Of a stretch of DNA of 64,000 nt, positions 7,512 to 15,619 are shown piece by piece. The notes beneath the pieces are model-generated. The model saw only the letters and a list, made by a program, of their open reading frames with translations, was not told the DNA's origin and made no database searches. Source of the stretch: Bacillota bacterium (GTDB lineage: Bacteria > Bacillota > Clostridia > Oscillospirales > Oscillospiraceae); NCBI GenBank assembly GCA_023459875.1, contig JAEWRY010000001.1:1-64000 (forward strand). Direction: 5' to 3'. The position numbers were made by a program, and so were the translations under genes. Within the stretch, counting starts at the first letter, position 1. The number at the start of each line of letters is the position of its first letter.

Positions 7512-8696
7512 TTACTCCATCTTCAGCTGCGGCCCCATATTCTCGGCAGGGTCGCCCTGCATCAGCTCGTCCAAACGGAGCGTGCCCTGATAAGCCACAT
7601 AGCCTCGGTCAACGAACTGCCCCTGTTCCTGCTCCATCCGCTCGGCACCGTATCTGGCAAAGTCGATATACCCGACAAGGTTTTCGTCGTATTCAAAATG
7701 ACCAGACTCCATGATCATGTGCTTGCCGTATTCCTCCGGCGTGCGCACCTTTGGGACATAGTCGAACTGCTCCAGATTCTTCGCCAGATTTGCGATCTCA
7801 CCGGCCTGCTCCGGTTTGGCAAATGAAACAACCGCGCCCAGCTTTTCGCGGTCAGCAGGGCTTAGCTGCTCAGCAGCGCGGCACATCTCGTTAAGAGCGG
7901 ACAGGTTTTCATTTTCAAAATTAAGCGTCGCGTCGATTTCCTCCGGCAGGCTGCTTTCCAGAAAGCGCAGGCACAGATCCCCGTAGTTGTTGATGCCGGC
8001 GCGGAGCATGGTGCGCTCGATCTGCGTCTGCGATACAGGCAAGTAGAGATAGGCAGCAGGGCTGTCAGGAGGCACATAGCGTGAACTCATCTCCACCTCC
8101 ATCAGGCAGTCCTCATAGCGGTACTGCGGAAAACTGTGGCCGTTATAGAGCTGCGTCATCTCGAAATTGTTATTATAAGCCACGCCATAGGGCGTGACGC
8201 GTCCGGCCTGCTGATCAAGGAGCTGCCGTGCCACAGCCTCGCCGTCCACTTTGCTCAATTCCTCGGTGGAAGCGCAGCCGCCGTTCATGGTCAGGTAGTG
8301 CCTGCGGCCCAGCGTCTCCAGGTCGTTGAAATCCGTGACCACCGTGGCCTCCTGACAGCAGAAGCTCAGATTGATGAACTCGTCGATACCGTGGAGATCC
8401 AGCCGGAAGGCCATGCCCTGAAACTGCGTTTTCTCATACTTGTCAAAGCTGTCCAGCCGTTTGGCAAGATAGTCCAGTTCATCAATATTGGTTACTGTCC
8501 TTTCCGTGTTCTTGAGAACCGGCCAGTGGTCGGAAATCTCATCAACTCGACAGTCATGCTTTAATGGATCGCCAATCTCCAACGCTTCCAGCATTTCGAT
8601 GATCTCATCGTACTGCTCCGTCGGGATGGGGAAAGGTACGGTAAGAACGCCGTATTCTGGGTGCTGGGCATTGCTTAAAACTGCTTGATACTGCAT
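7512..8696 (-). CDS. ArdA-like antirestriction protein, multi-module (394 aa)
   Basis: Third ArdA-type protein of the block. The C-terminal part reads NLSALNEMCRAAEQL, ANLAKNLEQFDYVP, then GYIDFARYGAERM and QFVDRGYVA, in the order of Tn916 ArdA. An earlier module around residues 70-150 (NIDELDYLAKRLDSF, then ETLGRRHYL) repeats it. Composition is acidic, as expected for a DNA mimic. AAGGAGG precedes the ATG at 8696. It is separated from the other two ArdA-like genes by the plus-strand MBL cassette. The predicted target is type I restriction enzymes, by analogy only. Confidence 0.68.
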   Translation of the reverse strand: MQYQAVLSNAQHPEYGVLTVPFPIPTEQYDEIIEMLEALEIGDPLKHDCRVDEISDHWPVLKNTERTVTNIDELDYLAKRLDSFDKYEKTQFQGMAFRLDLHGIDEFINLSFCCQEATVVTDFNDLETLGRRHYLTMNGGCASTEELSKVDGEAVARQLLDQQAGRVTPYGVAYNNNFEMTQLYNGHSFPQYRYEDCLMEVEMSSRYVPPDSPAAYLYLPVSQTQIERTMLRAGINNYGDLCLRFLESSLPEEIDATLNFENENLSALNEMCRAAEQLSPADREKLGAVVSFAKPEQAGEIANLAKNLEQFDYVPKVRTPEEYGKHMIMESGHFEYDENLVGYIDFARYGAERMEQEQGQFVDRGYVAYQGTLRLDELMQGDPAENMGPQLKME

Positions 8697-8708
8697 ATGT
8701 GTGCCTCC

Positions 8709-9083
8709 TTACATCGTCATTTCATAGGTCATTCCGGGTTCATCATCGTGAACCTCTATCTGCGGTACGGCATCCAGTGAGAGCATATCCACAAGGAACT
8801 GCTTCCCGCCAATCTGACAAGCCGCCTCAAAAGCACCGTTGATGTCATCGTATTGACGCTCCATTTTGGACGAGAAAACTGCCTCGCCGATATGCGGAAA
8901 TGCGCCCTCATATGTGCCGACTGTCAACTTGCCGACCGGGGACAGTCTCATATAGACACCGTCCTCGCCGCCTATGTAGTACAAGGCACCGTTTCCATTG
9001 AGTCGGGTAATGCTGTCCTCGACCCAGCGGTGGGCGCTGCCATCGGTGATTGCCTGCCAATACTCGAATTCTTGTTTGGTCAT
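8709..9083 (-). CDS. hypothetical mobile-element protein (124 aa)
   Basis: I do not recognise the family. It starts MTKQEFEYWQAI with a good GAGGTGA site and has a central glycine-rich, beta-type stretch (GALYYIGGEDGVYMRL, residues about 30-46) and an acidic C-terminus ending in EMTM. No catalytic motif or membrane helix. It lies 12 bp upstream of the ArdA-like gene and 16 bp after the 227-residue gene, so the three form one operon. Confidence 0.6.
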   Translation of the reverse strand: MTKQEFEYWQAITDGSAHRWVEDSITRLNGNGALYYIGGEDGVYMRLSPVGKLTVGTYEGAFPHIGEAVFSSKMERQYDDINGAFEAACQIGGKQFLVDMLSLDAVPQIEVHDDEPGMTYEMTM

Positions 9084-9099
9084 GATTCACCTCGTTCTT

Positions 9100-9783
9100 T
9101 CACGTCATCTGCTGCTGGGAAGCGTCCTGCTCCAGAGCCGTTTTCATCCGCTCGGCATAGTCCGGCACCATCTCCGTGATCTTCGTCTGGATTGCATCAA
9201 GACGTTGTTCCTGTTCATAGGTGAGCTCATAATCCTGGCTGAGCGTATCAGCGCAGCATCGGTAGATTTCGATGAGCTGCTCGGGCGTGAATTGCTTTTC
9301 CTCTGGGACAAGTCCTGCGCGAAGGGCAAAGTCCTTCTTTGCAGCAGCGTAGTTGCTGTCGCAGTAATGACCGTAAACGAGGCCATCTCTGTCATATGAC
9401 CATTGCCATGTGGTGAATTGGACGCCATACTTGCTCTCCATGCCGCCGAGGACATATCCGTTGAAATCCAGCAACTGCTTATATGGCGCGTCAAGGGTTG
9501 ACGCATTCAGGGGAGGCGCGTTTTCCATTAGCCTCATGTATTCGGCAGTAGTAGCGGCAATACTTGTCACCCTGTCAAGAGCATCGGACATGGCTTCCGT
9601 GTCAACATCCTCAGACCGATACCGGACGCCTCCGTTCATGGTAATCTGACAGAGTGGGCTGCCCTTAAAAGCAACCGGGAGCAACTCGCCATCACCAGCG
9701 TGCGTATCGAAACCCTCGTGTGCGAGAAGGATGCTCGCTTCCTGAAAGTATTTGCCTTGTATTGTGTTGTCGGTTGATTTCAT
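9100..9783 (-). CDS. hypothetical mobile-element protein (227 aa)
   Basis: I cannot assign a function. Predominantly helical, starting MKSTDNTIQGKYF. It has a hydrophobic-aromatic middle (FTTWQWSYDRDGLVYGHYC, about residues 123-141) and a strongly charged helical C-terminus (YELTYEQEQRLDAIQTKITE). A GGAGG site precedes the ATG at 9783. It is the outermost gene of the accessory block on this side and the first of the 9783-7512 operon. Similar proteins are familiar from clostridial conjugative elements, but I cannot name a domain. Confidence 0.6.
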   Translation of the reverse strand: MKSTDNTIQGKYFQEASILLAHEGFDTHAGDGELLPVAFKGSPLCQITMNGGVRYRSEDVDTEAMSDALDRVTSIAATTAEYMRLMENAPPLNASTLDAPYKQLLDFNGYVLGGMESKYGVQFTTWQWSYDRDGLVYGHYCDSNYAAAKKDFALRAGLVPEEKQFTPEQLIEIYRCCADTLSQDYELTYEQEQRLDAIQTKITEMVPDYAERMKTALEQDASQQQMT

Positions 9784-9820
9784 AATGTACCTCCAGTCGT
9801 TTTCTCACAGAACGTAAAAA

Positions 9821-9850
9821 AGGCCGGTATCCATTTCTGAATACCGGCCT
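9821..9850 (-). terminator. hairpin terminator, minus strand
   Basis: AGGCCGGTAT (9821-9830) pairs with ATACCGGCCT (9841-9850); on the minus strand the stem is followed by TTTTTT. It would shield the 9783 operon from transcription arriving from the tRNA side. Confidence 0.7.
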
Positions 9851-9876
9851 CAATGAAAATATAGTCATTATGTTTT

Positions 9877-9908
9877 GGTCTGTATCATTTTGTGATACAG
9901 ACCTTTTT
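9877..9908 (+). terminator. hairpin terminator, plus strand
   Basis: GGTCTGTATCA (9877-9887) pairs with TGATACAGACC (9893-9903), then TTTTTAG. It marks the element end in the plus direction. Confidence 0.7.
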
Positions 9909-10068
9909 AGACACAAAAAATTAACAAATTATTTTTGCGAATATGGGGCTGCATTACGGATTTCAGCCTCTGCGAAGGGGCAAAAGAGCACAGAATTTAG
10001 TTCAAGTCCCTACCAACAGGGGAGAATAGCCAGAGTTATCTTTTTTTTGCACTTGAAAAAGCGGACAC

Positions 10069-10104
10069 GAAAAAGCCCAGAAACCGCTGCGGTTTCTGGG
10101 CTTT
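10069..10104 (-). terminator. terminator of the tRNA operon
   Basis: A long stem pairing GCCCAGAAACCGC with GCGGTTTCTGGGC, read on the minus strand and followed by TTTTTCG. It lies 32 bp after the tRNA-fMet 3' end. Confidence 0.8.
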
Positions 10105-10135
10105 CCGGCAAGTTATCTTTTTTACTTGCACAATA

Positions 10136-10211
<76 letters not shown>

Positions 10212-10222
10212 ATATTTAGATA

Positions 10223-10309
10223 TGGTGCCGGAGACCGGGGTCGAACCGGCACGAGATTTCTCTCACGGGATTTTAAGTCCCGGGCGTCTGCCAATTCCGC
10301 CACTCCGGC
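10223..10309 (-). tRNA. tRNA-Leu (TAA)
   Basis: 87 nt with the long class II variable arm typical of leucine tRNAs, acceptor stem GCCGGAG/CTCCGGC, anticodon loop CTTAAAA (anticodon TAA), T-loop GGTTCGACCCC and encoded CCA. It lies 11 bp upstream of tRNA-fMet. Confidence 0.93.
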
Positions 10310-10496
10310 ATGCGGCTTTTTCGTGCTCATACAGAATAGCACACCATACCACCCTTGTCAACCCCTCCCATCCTAAAAACATGCGTATGACAGAAAAGAG
10401 CAAAAAATGTTCCTTCGTTCCATTGCCATTTTCCCCGAAATCAGCTACAATAATGTCCACTGAACGAATGCGGTTTTCAAATTACTTCTTCCCGGA

Positions 10497-13049
10497 GTGC
10501 GGAAAAACAGCTTCTTCCCGCTTGAGATCCTTTTATCCGACTTAAAAGAAATAGGTGATATCTTGGCCTCCATCCCCGATCCTCTTTCCTTCTGCAAGGC
10601 CCGGCGGGAAGTGATTGCGCTGGACTATCAAAAACTCAATCCCGAGCAGCGCCTGGGCGTGCTGGCTACTGAAGGCCCTCTGTTGCTGCTGGCCGGCGCT
10701 GGCAGCGGCAAGACAACTGTGCTCATTAACCGCATCGCGAACCTCATTAAATACGGCAGAGGCTCGGACAGCGACGAGGTTCCCGGCTATATAACGCAGG
10801 AGGACGCGGATTTTCTGGCTGCCTATACGAAGACGGGCGGCTCCGCGGGGGAAACCCGGGAAGAAGACAAATACAGGGCGGAAAAGCTCTGCGCGCTGAA
10901 CCCAGCTCCGCCCTGGTCCATCCTCGCCATCACCTTTACGAACAAGGCCGCGGGCGAACTGAAAGACCGTCTGGAGAAGATGCTGGGTGCGGGCGCGGCG
11001 GACGTGTGGGCCGCCACCTTCCACTCGGCCTGCGTGCGTATCCTGCGGCGGGACATCGAGCGCCTTGGCTTTCCCCGTTCCTTTACCATCTATGACAGCG
11101 ATGATTCCCTTCGCGTTATCAAAAATATTTTAAAGGACCAGAACCTGGACGACAAGGCCTTTCCTCCCCGCACGGTTTTGGGCTACATTTCTCGGGCAAA
11201 AGACCAGATGGAGCTGGCTCACGCTTTTCTCGCCAGAAGCGAGGCTCAGGGCGACCTTCGAATGAAAAAAATCGGCTCGGTCTATTTAGAATATGAATCC
11301 CGTCTGCGTCGCGCGGGCGCGCTGGATTTCGACGACCTCATTTTACTGACGGTACGCCTGCTTCTGGAATGCGGGGATGTCCGCGAATTCTACCAGAAGA
11401 AATTCCGATATATCCTGGTGGACGAATATCAGGACACCAACCATCTACAGTACCTACTGGTCAGCACCCTGGCAGGTCTCCATCGCAATCTCTGCGTGGT
11501 GGGCGACGACGACCAGTCTATTTACCGTTTCAGGGGGGCTACCATCGAGAACATTCTCTCCTTCGAGTCCCAGTTCAAGGACGCGAGAGTCATCCGCCTG
11601 GAGCAGAATTACCGCTCCACGGGACATATCTTGGGAGCTGCCAACGCGGTTATCCGCCGCAACGAAGGCCGTAAGGGCAAAAACCTGTGGACCAAGCAGG
11701 AAGACGGGCAGCCAATAACCCTTTACACAGCGATGAATGAACATGATGAGGCCAGGTATGTGACAAGCAAGCTGATGGAGGATTACGGAGCGGGTCTTAA
11801 ATGGCGGGACCATGCCATTCTATACCGGATGAACGTCCAGTCCAACCTGATCGAAGAAATGTGCCGGCGTAACGCCATCCCCTACCGCGTCCTGGGCGGC
11901 CAGCGCTTTACCGATACGGCGGAAATCAGGGACATGCTGGCCTATTTAAACGTGATTCACAACCCGGCAGACAACCTTCGCCTGGGTCGCATCATCAATA
12001 CCCCCGTCCGGGGAATCGGTGATAAAACGGTAGATACGGCGTCGGCCATCGCCGCTCAGGAAGGCTTCTCCCTCTGGGAGGTCATTTCAAACGCCCGTAC
12101 CTGGCCGGACCTGGCAAAATCGGCCGGCAAGCTTTCCTCCTTTACAGAGATAATGAGCGGTCTTATATCGGATGCTCAAACGCTTCCCTTGCCCGAATTC
12201 TATGAAAAAGTGGTTGAGCGCACCGGCTATGCCGAGATGCTCACCGCCTCCAAGGATCCGAAGAGCAAAGACCGACTGGAGAATATTCAGGAACTTGCCT
12301 CCACCATCGTGCGCCACACCGAGGCAACTGATAACCCCTCCCTTGGAAGCTTTCTTGAAGAAATGGCTTTGGTCACCGATCTGGATAGTTACGATTCCCA
12401 GGCGGACTGCGTTGTCATGATGACCATTCACGCCGCCAAGGGTCTGGAATTCCCTGTCGTTTTTGTTGTCGGAGCCGAGGAAGGTATTTTCCCCGGTATC
12501 CGCGCCATCGGTGAGCCCGAGGAGATGGAGGAGGAGCGGCGGCTGTGCTACGTGGCCATGACGCGGGCTAAGGAAAAGCTCTACATGACCTGCGCCTCCC
12601 AGCGGATGCTCTTCGGCCGCACCTCGGCTAACCTGCCCTCCCGTTTCGTGGAGGATATCCCGGCGGAGCACTCCGAACGGTTCGGGCGGGACGCTCTTAC
12701 CCCCAACACTGAGCCATGGGGGTACAGAAAGCCCGCCGGAAGTATGCTTACCGGCGGGTATAAAAGCGGAGATGGTCCTTCTTACGGCGCCGCCAGGCCG
12801 CAGCTTTCCAAGCCGGCAGGTGGCAAGGCGGGCGGCTTACGGTCAGAGCCCGCGCACAGCGGCGGGGGGGCGCTTCCCACCTTCCGCAAGGGGGACATGG
12901 TGCGCCACAGCGCCTTCGGGCGGGGCATGGTGCTCTCGGTGATGCCCATGGGTGGGGATGCGCTGCTTGAAATCGCCTTCGACAACGTGGGCACCAAGCG
13001 CCTCATGCTCAAGGCCGCGGCACAGAGCATGAAGCTCGATACTCAGTAG
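10497..13049 (+). CDS. pcrA: ATP-dependent DNA helicase PcrA/UvrD
   Basis: Superfamily 1A 3'-5' helicase acting in nucleotide excision repair and in removing RecA or polymerase from DNA. All helicase motifs are visible: Walker A AGAGSGKTT (about 66-74), VDEYQDTN, GDDDQSIYRFRG, QNYRST, TIHAAKGLEF and AMTRAKE. The C-terminal tail (MVRHSAFGRGMVLSV) is the family's RNA-polymerase-binding Tudor-like region. There is an insert of about 50 residues between motifs I and Ia. The start is uncertain: GTG 10497 has no good ribosome site, and TTG 10563 or GTG 10611 would remove up to 38 non-conserved residues. It overlaps the next gene's stop by 7 bp, convergently. Confidence 0.93.
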   Translation: MRKNSFFPLEILLSDLKEIGDILASIPDPLSFCKARREVIALDYQKLNPEQRLGVLATEGPLLLLAGAGSGKTTVLINRIANLIKYGRGSDSDEVPGYITQEDADFLAAYTKTGGSAGETREEDKYRAEKLCALNPAPPWSILAITFTNKAAGELKDRLEKMLGAGAADVWAATFHSACVRILRRDIERLGFPRSFTIYDSDDSLRVIKNILKDQNLDDKAFPPRTVLGYISRAKDQMELAHAFLARSEAQGDLRMKKIGSVYLEYESRLRRAGALDFDDLILLTVRLLLECGDVREFYQKKFRYILVDEYQDTNHLQYLLVSTLAGLHRNLCVVGDDDQSIYRFRGATIENILSFESQFKDARVIRLEQNYRSTGHILGAANAVIRRNEGRKGKNLWTKQEDGQPITLYTAMNEHDEARYVTSKLMEDYGAGLKWRDHAILYRMNVQSNLIEEMCRRNAIPYRVLGGQRFTDTAEIRDMLAYLNVIHNPADNLRLGRIINTPVRGIGDKTVDTASAIAAQEGFSLWEVISNARTWPDLAKSAGKLSSFTEIMSGLISDAQTLPLPEFYEKVVERTGYAEMLTASKDPKSKDRLENIQELASTIVRHTEATDNPSLGSFLEEMALVTDLDSYDSQADCVVMMTIHAAKGLEFPVVFVVGAEEGIFPGIRAIGEPEEMEEERRLCYVAMTRAKEKLYMTCASQRMLFGRTSANLPSRFVEDIPAEHSERFGRDALTPNTEPWGYRKPAGSMLTGGYKSGDGPSYGAARPQLSKPAGGKAGGLRSEPAHSGGGALPTFRKGDMVRHSAFGRGMVLSVMPMGGDALLEIAFDNVGTKRLMLKAAAQSMKLDTQ

Positions 13050-13672
13050 AGCAGCTCGGTGAAGCTGTGGAGGTAATCGTCGCAGAATCCGGTCATCTCC
13101 TCTTCAAAGCCGGCGTAAAAGGGGTCGAACACCCCAACCACATGCATTCCCGCTTCCTTTGCGGCGGCGCAGGCCGCCGGGGAGTCATCGTAAAGCGTGC
13201 ACTGCTTTTCCCTCACACCCAATTGCGCAGCCGCGATTCTGAACACCTCCGGATTGTTTTTCTCCAGTCCCATCTGCTGGACATACATGATGCGGGAGAA
13301 GTATCCCACGAGACCGTGGCGCTCCAGCACAAGCTGGCAGAGCTCAGGCATTCCCGCGGTGATGAGCGTCAGAAGAGTCCCCTCAGACCGGCACTGATTT
13401 AAATATTCCTTTGCCCCCGATTTTAGAGGAATCTGGTTGGCGTAGGCGTCTCTGGCCATAAAAAGCCATTCTTCCATGATCTCTTCGGGCGAATCGGGCA
13501 GATGATAGTATTCCTTCGTCAGCCGGGCAGCGACGGGAAAAATGGAATGGGCCATCCTCTGGCTGTACTCATCGGAATGGGAGAGGCTGCGTTTAGCCAG
13601 AAAATCCAGGTCAATCTGGAGCCAGACGTTGTTGGAATCGATGAGGGTCCCATCCATGTCAAAGAGCTTCAT
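13043..13672 (-). CDS. HAD-family phosphatase
   Basis: Haloacid-dehalogenase-type hydrolase, 209 residues. Motif I DMDGTLID (residues 5-12) holds the nucleophile and the acid/base aspartate. Motif II threonine sits in LLTLITAG (about 100-107) and motif IV is YDDSP (about 161-165). A helical cap lies between motifs I and II, as in phosphoglycolate/beta-phosphoglucomutase-type enzymes. The substrate is unknown. The stop overlaps the pcrA stop convergently, and the 3-methyladenine glycosylase gene ends 6 bp upstream of the start, so those two are likely co-transcribed. Confidence 0.85.
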   Translation of the reverse strand: MKLFDMDGTLIDSNNVWLQIDLDFLAKRSLSHSDEYSQRMAHSIFPVAARLTKEYYHLPDSPEEIMEEWLFMARDAYANQIPLKSGAKEYLNQCRSEGTLLTLITAGMPELCQLVLERHGLVGYFSRIMYVQQMGLEKNNPEVFRIAAAQLGVREKQCTLYDDSPAACAAAKEAGMHVVGVFDPFYAGFEEEMTGFCDDYLHSFTELLY

Positions 13673-13678
13673 TTTATC

Positions 13679-14290
13679 TCACTTTCCTTTGGCAATATTT
13701 GCCCCGGCGATCCAGAACCGCCAAGGGAAGTCGGCGCACTCCTGGGCGTATTGAACGCCGATGCGGGGCCCCTCCTCCGTCCGGGCAGGCGGCTCTCCGG
13801 CGTCCAAGACGAAGAGCTCGTCGCCGGTGAGGGAAAGACCGTTTTGAGCGGTTGTCAGGGCCAGTGCTTTACACAGCTTGCCCGGCCCGTTTAAAAGATT
13901 CTTATTCTGATGGGAGCTGAGATCCGGCAGTCCCTTCCCATAACGGTTCGAGGCGATCAGGTCCCCGCCTTCCACCGGTTCCGCTCCCCGGATGAGCACG
14001 GCGCAAGGCTCTCCCTCCGGTTCGGTGACGAAATTAAGGCAGTGGTACATCCCATAAATAAAATAAATATAGATTGTACCCGGCGGCGCGAACAAGGTTT
14101 CAGTCCGTTTGGTTCGTCGGTAGCCGTAGGCGTGGCAGGCCTTGTCTATCCGACCGATATAAGCCTCGGTCTCAGTAATACGGCAGATGATTGTGCCCTC
14201 TCCGGTTACCCGCACAAGGCGCTTTCCCAGCAGGGACCGAGCCACGGCAACCGTGTCCCGGTTAAAAAACTCACTTCCCAGCTTTTCCAT
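13679..14290 (-). CDS. DNA-3-methyladenine glycosylase, AAG/MPG family
   Basis: Removes alkylated purines from DNA in base-excision repair. The 203 residues show the AAG pattern: LGKRLVR near 25, the catalytic glutamate region ITETEAYIG, CHAYGYRRTKR, the intercalating YIYFIYGMYHCLNFVT block, AVLIRGAEP and NLLNGPGKLCKAL. I chose the ATG at 14290 because homology begins there (MEKLGSEFFNRD). The extension to 14389 is not conserved and runs into the divergent EamA promoter region. The ribosome site is moderate. Partner: the downstream HAD gene, 6 bp away. Confidence 0.92.
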   Translation of the reverse strand: MEKLGSEFFNRDTVAVARSLLGKRLVRVTGEGTIICRITETEAYIGRIDKACHAYGYRRTKRTETLFAPPGTIYIYFIYGMYHCLNFVTEPEGEPCAVLIRGAEPVEGGDLIASNRYGKGLPDLSSHQNKNLLNGPGKLCKALALTTAQNGLSLTGDELFVLDAGEPPARTEEGPRIGVQYAQECADFPWRFWIAGANIAKGK

Positions 14291-14377
14291 GCCGTCACCA
14301 TTCCTTTTCCGGCGCTGCGAAGCGCGGCGGATCTCTATTTTTGTTATTTTACCATAATGAAGGAGCCTCGGCAACCA

Positions 14378-15424
14378 ATGACTGAACAAACCCTCAAAAA
14401 GCTCTCACGTCCCCTCATTTTGCTTGCCACCATCATCTGGGGCAGTTCCTTTGTTGTGCTGAAAAACACGTTGGATACCCTCCCTGTTTTCAGCATTCTG
14501 GCGTTCCGGTTCCTCGCGGCTTCCGTCCTTTTAGCGCTGATTTTTTGGAAGCATTTGCGTCTGGTGAATCGGGGCTATCTGCTCCGCGGCCTGGTTTTGG
14601 GCTTACTTCTTGTGTGCGCCTATACTGCCCAAACCTACGGCCTTTATGAAACCTCGCCGGGCAAAAACGCGTTTTTAACTGCGGCCTACTGCGTGATTGT
14701 TCCCTTTCTCAACTGGTTTGTCTCCAGAACAAAACCGGACAAATTCAACATAGCCGCGGCCCTGCTCTGTGTCGGCGGCATCGGGCTCGTTTCCCTTTCC
14801 TCCGATCTCTCAATGAATTCTGGCGATGCTCTTACTCTGCTCAGTAGCTTCCTGTACGCTGCGCACATTATAGCCGTCTCCCGCTTTTCCAAGGGGCGCG
14901 ATATCTTTCTGCTCACCATCCTTCAATTTGCCGTTTCGGGTACCGTGGCCCTGGCTTGTTCCTTCATTTTTGGCGCACCCACAACGGCAATTTCCCCGCA
15001 GTCCATTATTAGCCTGCTTTATCTGACGACCTTTGCCACGGCGGGAGCCCTACTCTTTCAAAATGTCGGCCAGAAGTACACCGAACCGGCCGCCGCATCG
15101 GTGCTTTTGGCTCTTGAGGCTCCCTTCGGCGTGCTCTTTTCCATGCTGTTTTATTCCGAACGGCCAACCGCGCGCATGCTCATTGGCTTCGCACTCATTT
15201 TTGTGGCCGTCCTTTGTTCGGAGACAAAATTATCTTTCCTGATAAAAAAAGAGTTGACAGAAGAGGGCGCGCCGACTATAATGCAATACAACAACAAAAC
15301 CGATGACGAAGAGAAGTATCCGGCGTGTCCGATGCAAAGAGAGCCCTGGGTGGTGGGATCAGGGTCTGAGGCGGCAGGTGAATGGACTTCGGAGGGCGGC
15401 TCGAACGGAGGGAACTCCCAGTAG
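14378..15424 (+). CDS. EamA-family drug/metabolite permease
   Basis: Inner-membrane transporter of the DMT superfamily with ten predicted helices. The two EamA repeats open with LLATIIWGSSFVVLK (about 15-29) and with DALTLLSSFLYAAHII (about 148-163). Substrate unknown. The ATG at 14378 has AAGGAG upstream; an ATG at 14357 is possible. The transporter homology ends near residue 296 (LSFLIKKEL). The last ~48 residues, to 15424, are low-complexity and lie on the promoter and T-box leader of the trpXYZ operon, so the natural stop may have been lost. The divergent gene is the glycosylase. Confidence 0.85.
   Translation: MTEQTLKKLSRPLILLATIIWGSSFVVLKNTLDTLPVFSILAFRFLAASVLLALIFWKHLRLVNRGYLLRGLVLGLLLVCAYTAQTYGLYETSPGKNAFLTAAYCVIVPFLNWFVSRTKPDKFNIAAALLCVGGIGLVSLSSDLSMNSGDALTLLSSFLYAAHIIAVSRFSKGRDIFLLTILQFAVSGTVALACSFIFGAPTTAISPQSIISLLYLTTFATAGALLFQNVGQKYTEPAAASVLLALEAPFGVLFSMLFYSERPTARMLIGFALIFVAVLCSETKLSFLIKKELTEEGAPTIMQYNNKTDDEEKYPACPMQREPWVVGSGSEAAGEWTSEGGSNGGNSQ
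15254..15282 (+). promoter_or_regulatory. promoter of the T-box/trpXYZ operon
   Basis: Consensus TTGACA (15254-15259) and TATAAT (15277-15282), 17-bp spacer. It lies inside the 3' part of the EamA reading frame. Confidence 0.9.
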
Positions 15425-15566
15425 ATGCCGACGGGCACCCACCCGTTATCCACCGGGCACGCATGATGGTGCGTGAAGTGAGCGGACGTTACTTACGTCA
15501 ATTTGGGTGGTATCGCAGGAGTTTATTCAGCTTCTGTCCCAGGAATGGGGCAGAAGCTGTTTTTTA
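15289..15566 (+). ncRNA. T-box leader, tryptophan (UGG specifier)
   Basis: Binds uncharged tRNA to allow read-through into trpXYZ. Stem I spans about 15300-15430, with a specifier loop reading GTGAATGGAC; UGG at 15383-15385 is the tryptophan codon. The T-box sequence GGGTGGTATCGC is at 15505-15516, with UGGU (15508-15511) available to pair with the tRNA acceptor end. The terminator stem CAGCTTCTGTCCC (15528-15540) pairs with GGGGCAGAAGCTG (15547-15559) before TTTTTT. The specifier call rests on loop position and agrees with the downstream transporter family. Confidence 0.88.
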
Positions 15567-15619
15567 TTATCTTGCCGTCCATCAGCCGCCCGACAACGAT
15601 ACGAATGGAGGATACAAAC

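Larger units (their letters stand above)
9784..10135. other. gene-free junction between accessory block and tRNA genes
   Basis: No coding region is credible. It holds three hairpin terminators (9821-9850, 9877-9908, 10071-10104) and two imperfect direct repeats beginning AGTTATCTTTTTT (about 10034 and 10111), each followed within 3-6 bases by TTGCAC. It is the likely boundary of the mobile element. Confidence 0.5.

Noticed and set aside
9990..10025. tRNA fragment left by integration (TTCAAGTCCC)
   Set aside because: The T-loop-like string has no complementary T-stem and does not match the neighbouring tRNA-fMet 3' end.
13910..14377. N-terminal extension of the EamA gene
   Set aside because: Antisense to the 3-methyladenine glycosylase; homology to EamA begins at 14378, where a ribosome site also lies.
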